Source: DASTFP01 sp963744345 (GTDB lineage: Bacteria > Verrucomicrobiota > Verrucomicrobiia > Chthoniobacterales > Terrimicrobiaceae). Taken from it: a stretch of DNA of 64,000 bases. Position numbers and translations under genes: made by a program. The notes under the pieces are model-generated. The model saw nothing but the letters and a program-made list of their open reading frames with translations, made no database searches and had not been told where the DNA came from. Position 1 is the first letter of the stretch, and every line of letters begins with the position of its first letter. The stretch lies in contig CAVUTD010000027.1 of NCBI GenBank assembly GCA_963744345.1, positions 154,180-218,179 on the forward strand, in the 5' to 3' direction. Positions 10,031 to 19,279 of this stretch are shown here, one piece after another.

Positions 10031-11046
10031 ATGCTCCAATGCGAAAGTAAAGTGATAAACTGGATCGTCGACCGGATTGCAGATCGCGTAACTGAGCGCG
10101 TCGCTCATCTGTTAAACGAAACGGCGTTTTCGTCGATCGGGAAGGAAGTTCTGGCGCACGACATAGCGTCACGCCGCAGGAACAACGAAATCCCGGAGGT
10201 AGCGATGAAATGAACGGCTATGCTACGCGAAAGTGATTGGCGAATACCCGCCTCCTCAATATCCCCCGACTGGCTCCTCGCAGGCGGTCGGAGCTGTGCA
10301 AGCAAGCTGATTTTTCTCTGGACGCCTATAGATACTGGAGCTCGGCAGTGGGGTTAAATCCAACCCTGCACCGGAAGCACTGGGAGTTCTTCTATCTCTG
10401 CCAAGCGCTCTATGAACGCAAGCTTCTTGACCAGGGGCGAAGGGTCTGGGCTTCGGGGTTGGACATGAAGCCACTGCCAGCCCTTTTCGCTTCTCGCGGA
10501 TGTACTATTGTCGCTACAGATCAGGCGCCAGATGATGCAATCAGGGCCGGATGGCAAGGGACGGGGCAGCACGCCGACGGCGTTGTTGCTCTCGAACGGC
10601 CGGACATCTGTGCTCCGGCGCTTTTTTGCGAGCGCGTTAGCTTCGAGTTCGTCGATATGAACGACATACCTGCACATCTTTGCGACCGATTCGATTTCTG
10701 CTGGTCTCCGTGCTGTCTGGAGCATCTGGGCTCGCTCGCGCATGGTCTCCGTTTCATCGAGAATTCATTGAAAACATTGAAGATCGGCGGCGTCGCTGTT
10801 CACACCACGGAATTCAACCTTTCGTCAGATGGGACTACGCTGGAGAGTCGGGATCTTTCGATCTATCGGCGAAGCGATATCGAGGCATTGGTCAAGCGAC
10901 TGGAGCAAGCCGGCCATCACGTAGAACCTCTCGATTTTAGTAGGGTAATACAGTCACGGATGCCTATGTTGATCTTCCACCTTATCACAACGAACCTCAC
11001 TTGCGGCTCCGAATCGCGGAATACGATTGCACTTCAATCGGACTGA
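10031..11046 (+). pseudogene. SAM-dependent methyltransferase, frameshifted near the N-terminus
   Basis: The main part is in one frame from about 10300: DFSLDAYRYWSSAVGLNP, WASGLDMKPLPALFASRGC and RFDFCWSPCCLEHLGSLAHG. The last segment is the acid-plus-EH pattern of methyltransferases acting on glycan-linked substrates, and VHTTEFNLSS follows. A preceding stretch (10031-10213) encodes a helical N-terminus (MLQCESKVINWIVDRIADR) in another frame. A short bridge contains VIGEYPPPQYPPTG, so at least two frame changes (near 10210 and 10305) are needed. It follows the FkbM fusion and precedes gmd in the same direction. The methyl acceptor is not known. Confidence 0.65.
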
Positions 11047-11238
11047 TCATCACACGCGGTCAGTAAACCACAGGATTGATGATGCTCGCCATAACTTACC
11101 AGGAATCGATCTTGAGTCGATCGGCCTCTCCCGCCATTTGTCCTCCGTTTCGCCCCTTCAGCACTGGATTCTTCCTTAAAACATTCTCGACAGCTGCAGA
11201 ATAGGGTTAGTCACGAGCAGGAGATCATTAATCATGTT

Positions 11239-12255
11239 ATGAAGACAGCGTTAATTTCAGGAGTTTCTGGTCAAGATGGAGCCTATCTGGCGAAGCTGCT
11301 TCTTGGAAAGGGATACCGCGTCTGCGGCACGTCGCGCGACGCGAGGATGTCAACGTTCATTAACCTTGAACGACTTGGGATTCGTGACCAAGTGCAATTG
11401 GAGTCGGTTGCGCTCAACGATTTCAGGAGCGTTATCCAAGTCTTGTTCAAGGTCCAACCGGACGAGATTTATCATCTGGCCGGGCAATCCTCTGTATCAC
11501 TGTCGTTTGAACAACCGGTCGAAACCCAGGAGAGCATTTATGTGGCGACCTTGAACCTGCTCGAGGCTATCCGGTTCACCGGAAGAGCGATCCGGTTTTA
11601 CAACGCCTGTTCCAGCGAATGTTTCGGCGACCTAAAAGGCGCGGCCGCAGACGAAGAAACGTCCTTTAGACCCAGGAGCCCCTACGCCGTCGCAAAATCT
11701 GCCGCCTTTTGGCAGGTGGCGAATTATCGCGAAGCCTATGGCTTGTTTGCGTGTTCGGGAATTCTTTTCAACCACGAATCGCCGCTGCGCCCGGAACACT
11801 TCGTAACTAAAAAAATCGCGGCAGCCGCCTGCCGTATCGCTGCTGGCAACAAAAAGAGCCTGATCCTCGGGAACATCGAAGTGCAACGCGACTGGGGATG
11901 GGCTCCCGAATATGTTGAAGCAATGCACCTGATGCTCCAGCAAAAGGAACCGGATGATTTTGTGATTGCCACGGGAGAAAGCCACAAGCTGGCGGACTTC
12001 GCGTCAGTTGCGTTTGAGTACCTCGGATTGGAACTGAAAGATTATCTGGTTGTCGATCGAAGTCTATTCCGTCCAACCGAAATCATGATAGGTCGCGGCA
12101 ACTCATCGAAGGCAGCCAGCAAATTGGGATGGTCGGCCCGTTACAAGATGGAAGACGTGGCCCGTATGATAGTTGATGCCTGTCGCGTAGAATTCGGCCT
12201 CGAACCCGACGAATCAGCGACTTCAAACTCGTCGCGCTTCCGCGTAGCTCTATAG
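11239..12255 (+). CDS. gmd: GDP-mannose 4,6-dehydratase
   Basis: A 338-residue short-chain dehydrogenase/reductase that converts GDP-D-mannose to GDP-4-keto-6-deoxymannose, the precursor of GDP-fucose, GDP-rhamnose and GDP-perosamine. The NADP-binding motif is GVSGQDGAYLAKLLL at the N-terminus, then YHLAGQSSVSLSFEQP, the catalytic Tyr-x3-Lys in SPYAVAKSAAFW, and the diagnostic NHESPLRPEHFVTKKI. Length is normal and the frame is intact, unlike its upstream neighbours. No GDP-fucose synthase or Rmd-type reductase is visible in the window, so the final sugar is unknown. The 192 bp upstream have no recognised gene. Confidence 0.93.
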   Translation: MKTALISGVSGQDGAYLAKLLLGKGYRVCGTSRDARMSTFINLERLGIRDQVQLESVALNDFRSVIQVLFKVQPDEIYHLAGQSSVSLSFEQPVETQESIYVATLNLLEAIRFTGRAIRFYNACSSECFGDLKGAAADEETSFRPRSPYAVAKSAAFWQVANYREAYGLFACSGILFNHESPLRPEHFVTKKIAAAACRIAAGNKKSLILGNIEVQRDWGWAPEYVEAMHLMLQQKEPDDFVIATGESHKLADFASVAFEYLGLELKDYLVVDRSLFRPTEIMIGRGNSSKAASKLGWSARYKMEDVARMIVDACRVEFGLEPDESATSNSSRFRVAL

Positions 12256-12636
12256 CCTCAGCACGATGTGAGCGCGTCGATCGCGGCAATGTTGGGGAAT
12301 GATATCCGATAGTGACTAGACCGCTCGGCGCCCCACGCCAGTTGGTTTGGACGTGGGATGCTTACAATCCGAGTTCTGCGGCTACATTTTGGTTTCTGTT
12401 CGGCTGGCACATTGGACCGTTCACCGGAATCACTATAAAACTGCATTTCAAATGGTCGGATATTCCCGAGCTCTGAAACACTGTACCAGCAATCTATCAC
12501 GCTCCATTTCGCTCCTATTTATGGGTGGGCGGAGACGTTGCCGTGTGTTCCAGTTCTTACAGAATGATTGACAACAATCGCTCGCCTTGACGGAGAATAC
12601 ACAATGCTTCTTGCTACCTGAGAACGTAGACCTTCA
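12256..12636. other. Intergenic region with no recognised gene
   Basis: Between gmd and the next glycosyltransferase I see only short open frames on both strands and no family motif. The promoter of the downstream gene may lie here. Confidence 0.4.
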
Positions 12637-15051
12637 ATGTTGCGCAGGCAGAATATTCTTCAACGCTCGTCGTCGGCAGGCCATTGCTCGGAACCCCTGG
12701 CAATCTTCACCATTTGTTCGAACAACTATGTCTCGGTAGCCAGTATCCTGCTCGCCACCGCCAAACGTTTCCATCCCGAAGCAGCAATTTGTCTCTGCCT
12801 CGTCGACGCACTCCTGTCGAAAGAGGGCTTTTATCCCGACGATTGTGTCGTGATCCCGATCGCAGATCTGGCTATCCCGGACTTACCATCGTTTACCTTT
12901 CGCTATGATATCAAGGAACTGAAAACGGCTGTAAAACCCTTCATGTTTCAGCACTTGCTGCGAAGAGGTCATAAGAGCGTTCTCTATTTTGATCCGGACA
13001 TTCGAATCTTTTCGCGTCTCGAGCAGATCCTCAAATCGCTGCAACACGCTTCGTTCGTTCTGACACCGCATCTCTGCGCTCCCGCTGCGGGGACGTTCTA
13101 TCCCGATGATATAGATATCATGCGGATTGGTATTTACAATCTTGGCTTTCTTGGCGTGCGGGCTTGCCCCGAAGTTGATTCGATCCTCGCCTGGTGGGCG
13201 CGACGGCTGCAGTACCAGTGCATCGACTCGCCGGAAAGGGGGATCTATGTCGATCAGAAGTTCATGGACCTTCTCCCCGGCTTCTGCGATGAAGTTTGCG
13301 TTTTGCGCGATCCGACATTGAATGTCGGGTATTGGAATCTTCAGCGGCGGAAATTGTCCTTTGAGGACGATACCTGGAAAATAGATGGTCTTCCTCTTGG
13401 ATTTTACCACTTCAGCGGATTTGACCCCGCCAGGATGGATCACCTTTCGAAGCATACCCTCGCTTTCCGAGGCGATGCAATTTCACCTGCATTGTCCCTC
13501 CTGCTGGAGGAGTACGCTGCGGAACTGCGGGCGAACGTAAATAGCAGGACTTCCCCAGGACTGTATGCGTACGGGCGCTTCACCTCAGGCACACGAATCC
13601 CGCTGATTGTCCGAAAGATGTTCAGAGATTCTCATATCAATTGGTTCTGCGATCCCTTCGAAACGTATGAAACCTACTTGCACGCGCCGATGGTGGGTCA
13701 ATGGGCTGGTTCGTCATCGGCTATTGTCACAAACCTGATGGGATACCTGCACAGTCAGCACCCCGGACCGCAGCAGGCGTTCGATTTGTCACAACCTTCT
13801 GGGGTGCGTGGCTTCGTGGAGTGGTTCCTTCGCTACGGAGAGACTTATGTTGAAGATTGCCAATTGATTGAACCGGTAGCGGAGCGTGCCGGCCCCCGGT
13901 CCGACAGACAGTTGCGCTTTCCGCCCGCCGGCCGGTCGGCCGAAGAAGCAGACATAAATGTAATCGGATATTTTCGCGCAGTGCTCGGCGTCGGAGAAGC
14001 GGGCCGGTTAAATTTACGTTCGTTGAGCCATGCAGGACTCCGAACTCGCGGACTCGCAACGGCGCTCAATTGCTTGTCCGAGCAGTCAGACGGCAGCTGC
14101 GATCATCTTCTCGATCCCGAGGCGAACGGACGCTTCCAACTCTTCAGCGTCAACTGTGATCAACTGTTGGAGGTAATAGACCATCTGAGGCCTATGTTGC
14201 GCCCAGATGCGTATCGAATCATCGCGCCATTCTTGGAATTGTCGAACTTTCCGGACGCGTGGCTGCCTGCGATCGATGCGGTTGATGAAATCTGGGCCCC
14301 CACTCGTTTCATCCAAACGACCCTGCTAAAAAAAGTTGGTAAGCCGGTTCTGCGCATGCCCTTGATGCTGGAATTCGAGAAACCGTCTGTTGTGGATAGG
14401 GCTCAGTTCGGCTTGCCTCCAGGTAGCTTCCTGTTCTACTTCGCTTTCGACTGCCTCTCCTTCTTTGAACGGAAAAATCCGATGGCCGTCGTGAATGCGT
14501 TCAAACGTGCTTTCCGTGCGAACGGTCGCTCCCATCCTGTAAATTTGGTTTTAAAGACAATAAATGCGCATTTGGTCAAAGACTCCTCTACGATGCGCGA
14601 AATTCTGGAAGAAGAGCCAGATATTATTCTCATAGAGGAAACGTTATCGCGAGAGGAAACTCTTGCGTTGATAGCCGCCTGTGACGCCGTGGTGACTCTG
14701 CATCGCAGCGAAGGCCTCGGGCTCTTGGTCGCCGAGGCGATGGTGCTCGGCAAGCCGGTGATTGCCACCGATTATTCCGGTACCACCGAATTGGTGACGC
14801 CTGCGACCGGTTGGCCGGTCGACTTTCGCCTCATTCCTGTACCTGAAGGGGGCTACCCGTTCCACGAAGGACAGGTTTGGGCTGACGCGGATATCGATCA
14901 CGCCGCGTGGCAGATGCGGCGTGTTGTGGACGATCAACCCGAAGTCGACCGCCGGGTTGCCGCCGCGCGCGCTCTAATATCGCGTGAGTACGGGATTGAA
15001 GCGGTTTCCAGTCGCCAACTCGCTCGCCTAAGGAGAATCGAAGGCAGATAA
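12637..15051 (+). CDS. Bidomain glycosyltransferase (GT8/GT-A-like plus GT4)
   Basis: An intact 804-residue protein. The N-terminal half (about 20-330) is a GT-A-like domain: IFTICSNNYVSVASILLATA, a DxD-type motif in VLYFDPDIRIF, NLGFLGVRA and GFYHFSGFD. The C-terminal half (about 440-800) is a GT4 domain beginning INVIGYFRAVLGVGEAGRLN and carrying LHRSEGLGLLVAEAMVLGKP and ATDYSGTTELV. Two transferase domains in one chain suggest addition of two successive residues to the repeat unit. The next gene, an FkbM methyltransferase, starts 5 bp after the stop, so they are probably co-transcribed. Donor sugars cannot be assigned. Confidence 0.85.
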   Translation: MLRRQNILQRSSSAGHCSEPLAIFTICSNNYVSVASILLATAKRFHPEAAICLCLVDALLSKEGFYPDDCVVIPIADLAIPDLPSFTFRYDIKELKTAVKPFMFQHLLRRGHKSVLYFDPDIRIFSRLEQILKSLQHASFVLTPHLCAPAAGTFYPDDIDIMRIGIYNLGFLGVRACPEVDSILAWWARRLQYQCIDSPERGIYVDQKFMDLLPGFCDEVCVLRDPTLNVGYWNLQRRKLSFEDDTWKIDGLPLGFYHFSGFDPARMDHLSKHTLAFRGDAISPALSLLLEEYAAELRANVNSRTSPGLYAYGRFTSGTRIPLIVRKMFRDSHINWFCDPFETYETYLHAPMVGQWAGSSSAIVTNLMGYLHSQHPGPQQAFDLSQPSGVRGFVEWFLRYGETYVEDCQLIEPVAERAGPRSDRQLRFPPAGRSAEEADINVIGYFRAVLGVGEAGRLNLRSLSHAGLRTRGLATALNCLSEQSDGSCDHLLDPEANGRFQLFSVNCDQLLEVIDHLRPMLRPDAYRIIAPFLELSNFPDAWLPAIDAVDEIWAPTRFIQTTLLKKVGKPVLRMPLMLEFEKPSVVDRAQFGLPPGSFLFYFAFDCLSFFERKNPMAVVNAFKRAFRANGRSHPVNLVLKTINAHLVKDSSTMREILEEEPDIILIEETLSREETLALIAACDAVVTLHRSEGLGLLVAEAMVLGKPVIATDYSGTTELVTPATGWPVDFRLIPVPEGGYPFHEGQVWADADIDHAAWQMRRVVDDQPEVDRRVAAARALISREYGIEAVSSRQLARLRRIEGR

Positions 15052-15056
15052 CTGCA

Positions 15057-16184
15057 ATGACGAACTCCGATCCTGGAACGCAGGTGGCTATGGAAGACGA
15101 ATCCCTCAGTAAAAACTCGTTCGTCTCATACAGCCTCAACTTTGAAGACGTGATCCTGCACCGCCTATTCCCAGGCAGTCAGACCGGGTTCTACGTCGAT
15201 GTCGGAGCAGGGCACCCTCGATTTGAGAACGACATGTTCGCGCTTTATCAGAGGGGCTGGCACGGCATTAATATCGAGCCGAATACCGGCTTTCACGCCC
15301 AACTTATGCAGGAGAGGCCGCGGGACATTAATCGTCGCGTTTTTCTCTCTGATGCCGCCGGAGACGATCTTACCTACTATGAAATAGCCGGGACCGGTCT
15401 GTCGACCTGTGATACCGAGCAGGCAGCTTCTTATCAGACTTCGGGCCGCACCATCCTGCCAAGTAACGTCCCCGTCACGACGTTATCGAAAATCCTCGTG
15501 GAGGCGAGCGAGAACCACATCAACATTCTCAAGATTGAGGCTGAGGGCTTTGAGGAAAGGGTGCTGAATGGGAACGATTGGGATCGTTTTCGTCCAGACG
15601 TCGTGTTGGTCAAAGCGACCTACCCTGACAGTCCGATACGACGGCCGACGAATATCCTCGGCTCCATGGAGCAACGCGGCTACCGACATGTCCATTTCGA
15701 CGGTTTAAACGATTTCTATTTGGAGAGGGAGTTTCCAACTCCCGAAGGACTGACCCTGCCACCAAATGTGTTTGATCGTTTCGTTCCTCATCAGATCGCA
15801 GATCTACGTAGCGAGGTGGTCTCGCTTCGAACCAGCCTTTCTACTGCTGAACGCTATGCTCTTTTACTGCAGAATCAAACCGCTCATCTCAGCTCTGAAA
15901 ACCGCCGATTGCACGAAGCCGGGGAACAGATGCGGGGGGAGCTACTAACCTTAAATCAATTCATGGAGCAGCTTCATGCCGTCTCGGAACAATTGGACTT
16001 GCGAAAGCAAGAACTGAATGCGGCAAATGCGCGTTTAACATTGGCTAACGATAACTTAGCATTAGCTAATAATCGCTTGGCATCAGCCTACTCAAGCCTA
16101 TGTTGGCGGCTGACTGCGCCCTTGCGGTGGTGCGACGATATTCAGCGTCGCATCTTTACACTGCTTGGGAACCGTCGACTCTAA
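15057..16184 (+). CDS. FkbM-family methyltransferase with coiled-coil tail
   Basis: A 375-residue relative of the protein at 2977-4380. It has SYSLNFEDVILHRLF, the SAM motif FYVDVGAGHPRFENDMFALY and GINIEPN. The usual LKIDVEG motif reads LKIEAEG, a substitution at a normally acidic, catalytically important position. Residues 240-350 are predicted coiled coil with a short Ala/Asn-rich repeat (LTLANDNLALANNRLASA). It is probably a sugar O-methyltransferase. The frame is intact, and 30 bp after the stop an IS630 element has inserted, so any gene once linked downstream has been separated. Confidence 0.85.
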   Translation: MTNSDPGTQVAMEDESLSKNSFVSYSLNFEDVILHRLFPGSQTGFYVDVGAGHPRFENDMFALYQRGWHGINIEPNTGFHAQLMQERPRDINRRVFLSDAAGDDLTYYEIAGTGLSTCDTEQAASYQTSGRTILPSNVPVTTLSKILVEASENHINILKIEAEGFEERVLNGNDWDRFRPDVVLVKATYPDSPIRRPTNILGSMEQRGYRHVHFDGLNDFYLEREFPTPEGLTLPPNVFDRFVPHQIADLRSEVVSLRTSLSTAERYALLLQNQTAHLSSENRRLHEAGEQMRGELLTLNQFMEQLHAVSEQLDLRKQELNAANARLTLANDNLALANNRLASAYSSLCWRLTAPLRWCDDIQRRIFTLLGNRRL

Positions 16185-16216
16185 ACGACTTTAACTACTC
16201 TTTTCCTTTTCACCTA

Positions 16217-17371
16217 GTGTAATGTCCCGTAAATATGATTGCTTAAAGAAGGGTTTTTGGCATGGTAGGGATTATGCCTGGCGCCATTCCGATAGAGGTC
16301 AGTTCTGAACAGCAACGCGAGCTTCAGCGCATCGTGACAGCCAAGACGAGCAGCCAACGGGATGTCTTCAGGGCCAGGATCATCCTGGGCTTGGCCGAGG
16401 GACTCAGCCATGAGGAGATATCGCGAGAGCAGGGCGTCAGCCTCTTGGCCATCGGTCGCTGGAGGAAGCGTTGGGCGGCCAAGGGCCTGGAAGGCCTTAA
16501 AGACGCTCCTGGGCGGGGACGCAAGCCGACAATAGCGGCTAGGGCCATCCGCTCGGCCTTGAGCTTGGCTGCTCGACAGGCTCCTGGCGGAGGACCCTGG
16601 AGCGTGCGCACGATGGCGCGGGAAACCGGCTTGAGCAAATCGAGCGTGCAACGTTTGTGGTCGGCTCACGCAATCGCTCCGCATCGGCTCAAGAGCTTCA
16701 AACTTTCCAAGGATTTGCCCTTTGAAGAGAAGTTCTGGGATGTGGTTGGCCTCTATCTCCATCCGCCTGATCGCGCTCTGCTTCTGTGTTGCGATGAGAA
16801 GAGCCAGTGTCAGGCCCTCGAGCGAAGTCAACCCGGTCTGCCCTTGAGCCAGGGTCATATCCGCACCCAGACCCACGATTACTATCGTCACGGAACGGTC
16901 ACCTTGTTTGCCGCTTTGGACTATCTGTCGGGCAAGGTCTTTGCTCATACCGCCGGACGTCATCGCCATCAAGAGTGGCTGACCTTCCTGCGCAAGATCG
17001 AGCGCGAGGTCTCTCCCGAGCTGGATATTCACATCATCTGCGACAACTACGCCACTCACAAACATCCCAAGGTCATCGCCTGGCTCAAGGGTCATCCCCG
17101 CTTCCATTTGCACCTGACCCCAACCTCCTCTTCCTGGCTCAACCTGGTCGAGCGCTTCTTTGGCGAGATTACCCGCAAAGTCATCCGCGCGGGCAGTTTT
17201 CGCAGCGTCGGAGCGCTGGTGGCAGACATTTTCCGCTTCCTTGATCGTCATAACCTCAACCCCAAACCTTACCGTTGGACGGCCAACCCGCACCGCGTTC
17301 TCGATAAGATCGACCGCGCTTGGGAAGCCATGCTAGAAGAAACATACAATCCTATTTACGGGACTCCACAC
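16217..17371 (+). mobile_element. IS630-family insertion sequence, intact
   Basis: A 1,155-bp element. The left end GTGTAATGTCCCGTAAAT and the right end read inward (GTGTGGAGTCCCGTAAAT) are imperfect terminal inverted repeats of about 25 bp. It is flanked by TA at 16215-16216 and 17372-17373, the target duplication expected for IS630/Tc1-mariner elements. It carries one full-length transposase gene. Confidence 0.9.
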
Positions 17372-17374
17372 TAG
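16262..17374 (+). CDS. IS630-family transposase
   Basis: An intact 370-residue transposase. The N-terminus has a helix-turn-helix region (VFRARIILGLAEGLSHEEIS, then LLAIGRWRKRW). The DDE catalytic residues can be seen: Asp in LLLCCDEKSQCQ, Asp in HIICDNYATHKHPKV and Glu in SSWLNLVERFFGEITR. The stop codon TAG overlaps the TA target duplication, so the last codons are encoded by the right inverted repeat. Full length and intact motifs suggest a recent, possibly active insertion. Confidence 0.93.
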   Translation: MVGIMPGAIPIEVSSEQQRELQRIVTAKTSSQRDVFRARIILGLAEGLSHEEISREQGVSLLAIGRWRKRWAAKGLEGLKDAPGRGRKPTIAARAIRSALSLAARQAPGGGPWSVRTMARETGLSKSSVQRLWSAHAIAPHRLKSFKLSKDLPFEEKFWDVVGLYLHPPDRALLLCCDEKSQCQALERSQPGLPLSQGHIRTQTHDYYRHGTVTLFAALDYLSGKVFAHTAGRHRHQEWLTFLRKIEREVSPELDIHIICDNYATHKHPKVIAWLKGHPRFHLHLTPTSSSWLNLVERFFGEITRKVIRAGSFRSVGALVADIFRFLDRHNLNPKPYRWTANPHRVLDKIDRAWEAMLEETYNPIYGTPH

Positions 17375-17414
17375 CAGGTGAAGGCGCGTCAATAGGTGAT
17401 CAGTATTCAATCTA

Positions 17415-18144
17415 GTGCAGTGTACAGATAAGGTGAACAACTTATCGGATTCGTCGGTGAGTGTTTTTGTAAGTCCACTTGAAGGGGAGAGCTGCTTTGT
17501 TGTAATGGCGGATGTAGCGCATGATTTGTCGGTGAGGTCGGTCTTGGATTCGAAGATGCCGCGTGCAATGAGGTCTCTTTGGATCTTGGAGAACCAGATT
17601 TCGACCTGATTGAGCCAAGAGGAATAGGTCGGGGTGTCATGGAGTTGGACGTTGGGATGGGCGCTCAGAAGTGGCGACGCCGGTGAGGCTGCAATCCCGC
17701 CTTGGACCATACCCTGGCCACCCGCATATGGTCAATGCCCACAGCGAACCCCAGCTTGCGGCTGCTCCAGTGGGTAGAACCATCGGCGGGCTTGCGGTGC
17801 AAAGTCCAATCGATGATCCGAGCTTCGAGTTTCTCGATTCCTTCACTGGGGACACGTCCACGGTGCCGACTCCAGAGTCCAGGCAAACGCTCTTCTTTAA
17901 AGCGGTCCCGCCACATTCGCACTGTATTGATACTGCAACGCTCCTCTCGGCTGACGCCCAAAGACTCAGCGAACCCGAAGCCAAGCTCAGGATAATCCTC
18001 GCTCGACGAGCGTCCTCAGCGCGCACACTGCGACTGCGACTCATGCGTTGAAGTTGACGGCGTTCTGGGGGACTTAAAATGATTCGATCAGCCATGCTTC
18101 CAAAGCATAGCACAACTTTATCATAACTAAACGTTACACTGCAC
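17415..18144 (-). mobile_element. Internally deleted IS630-family element
   Basis: A 730-bp element with terminal inverted repeats starting GTGCAGTGTA, flanked by TA at 17413-17414 and 18145-18146. It differs in sequence from the neighbouring IS630 copy, so it comes from another subgroup. The transposase inside lacks its central catalytic region, so the element could move only if helped in trans. It lies 41 bp from the intact element. Confidence 0.82.
17442..18095 (-). pseudogene. IS630-family transposase remnant, central deletion and frameshifts
   Basis: The N-terminal part reads MADRIILSPPERRQLQRMSR and ARRARIILSLASG. In another frame follow VSREERCSINTVRMWRDRF and WSSRKLGFAVGIDHMRVARV. 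The text then jumps directly to VQLHDTPTYSSWLNQVEIWF, the region of the third catalytic acid, and ends ALPFKWTYKNTHRRIR. The segment with the first two catalytic Asp residues is missing, and at least two frame changes are needed. The length (about 215 residues' worth) is well short of the usual 340-370. Confidence 0.8.
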
Positions 18145-19120
18145 TAGATACTTCGAGGGGTTTGTTTGCGCTTCGCATTGCCGCAAGATCGTAGAGGGGA
18201 TTGCGGAAGAGGCTGTGGGAGTACCCGTTGTGTGAAACCGGCACGTGCTCTGCGGCGTTGCTGTCGCGGCCGAAGTAAGCAACGATTAGTCCATCGCCGC
18301 TGTAGGACTCGTGGACGTCGTGCTCAGCAATTATCCGTCCGCCGCAGATGCGAATGAAAGCTAGACAGCGCTGGTGAGTCAAGGAGTCACCACTAATCCT
18401 GAAATCGTGAGTAGAGACAAAGACGAAGTGTATCAGTCCGCGCTCGAACAATTCTTTGCAACTGCAAAGTACATTGAATTCCGCACCCTGGATATCGCAA
18501 TGGAGAATATCCAGCCGTTCAATCGTTTGGACTTCCATAAGGAGCGGTACGGTAAGACAGGGCACCCGGACCTCGCCGGATTCTTCCGTGCTGAAGAGAA
18601 CAGCAGGAGACGGTTTGCTACCCAGAAAAGCGTGCACAAAGGTCGGGCTCAACCCGTTCAGACGGGCGTTCATTTCTCCTACACGGAGATGCTTCGGATC
18701 GGGTTCCACTACGATCGCTCGTCGCTGCTTTCCGCCGGAGAGAAACCAGAGAGTGTAAAAGGCCCAATATCCGCCCAACTCAATCATTGTAGCGTCAGAG
18801 GGAAGTCGCGCCATCACCTCGTGAAACACTCGCTCTTCTTGCGGTTCGTGGCATCCATGGCAACGTTCGATCAGCCGCGTCATCCATTCACCGCAGTAGC
18901 CATCCGCAAGGACTCGCGTGCCGTTGTGCATGATCTGCACACGTGTTTGATCGAGCAGGATTTGCACCTGTCCCGCTCGCGGCGCCCGCGGAACACAGTC
19001 CATGTCGCGACACTTGGTCGTCATCTCGATGCGTTGATCTGCAGTCAAAACGTCCGGTGTAAGTTCCTGAAGCTTTGCTGGGTCAGTCACCGGAGTAGCA
19101 AGCGAGTAGGGCTCATACAT
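18134..19120 (-). CDS. FkbM-family methyltransferase, C-terminus formed by an IS end
   Basis: A 328-residue protein with the FkbM pattern: TMIELGGYWAFYTLWFL, AIVVEPDPKHLRVGEMNARL and the diagnostic LDILHCDIQGAEFNVL. It is probably an O-methyltransferase acting on glycan units. The last residues and the stop codon (SSAV, TAA) come from the terminal inverted repeat of the deleted IS630 element. The native C-terminus has therefore been replaced or shortened; the catalytic domain looks complete. It is transcribed with the large membrane protein upstream (160 bp between). Confidence 0.82.
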   Translation of the reverse strand: MYEPYSLATPVTDPAKLQELTPDVLTADQRIEMTTKCRDMDCVPRAPRAGQVQILLDQTRVQIMHNGTRVLADGYCGEWMTRLIERCHGCHEPQEERVFHEVMARLPSDATMIELGGYWAFYTLWFLSGGKQRRAIVVEPDPKHLRVGEMNARLNGLSPTFVHAFLGSKPSPAVLFSTEESGEVRVPCLTVPLLMEVQTIERLDILHCDIQGAEFNVLCSCKELFERGLIHFVFVSTHDFRISGDSLTHQRCLAFIRICGGRIIAEHDVHESYSGDGLIVAYFGRDSNAAEHVPVSHNGYSHSLFRNPLYDLAAMRSANKPLEVSSAV

Positions 19121-19279
19121 ATTCGAACTGCTGGTCCATTGATCGGCAAAGGAGTCGCCGCCTGCATGTTCTTTGCAGGCTATCCAAGTAATCCATGAGG
19201 CAACAACAAGGGCACCTTGAGCTCATCAGTTGCACTCGAATGCTTGCGCACAAACATTGAGCTTGAGAATCACGTGCAT

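Noticed and set aside
16214..17293. Minus-strand frame of 359 residues across the IS630 element
   Set aside because: It is the antisense of the transposase gene; only the plus-strand frame has the DDE motifs.
15900..18200. Genomic island or prophage boundary
   Set aside because: Only transposable elements are present; there is no integrase, attachment-site pair, tRNA or phage gene.
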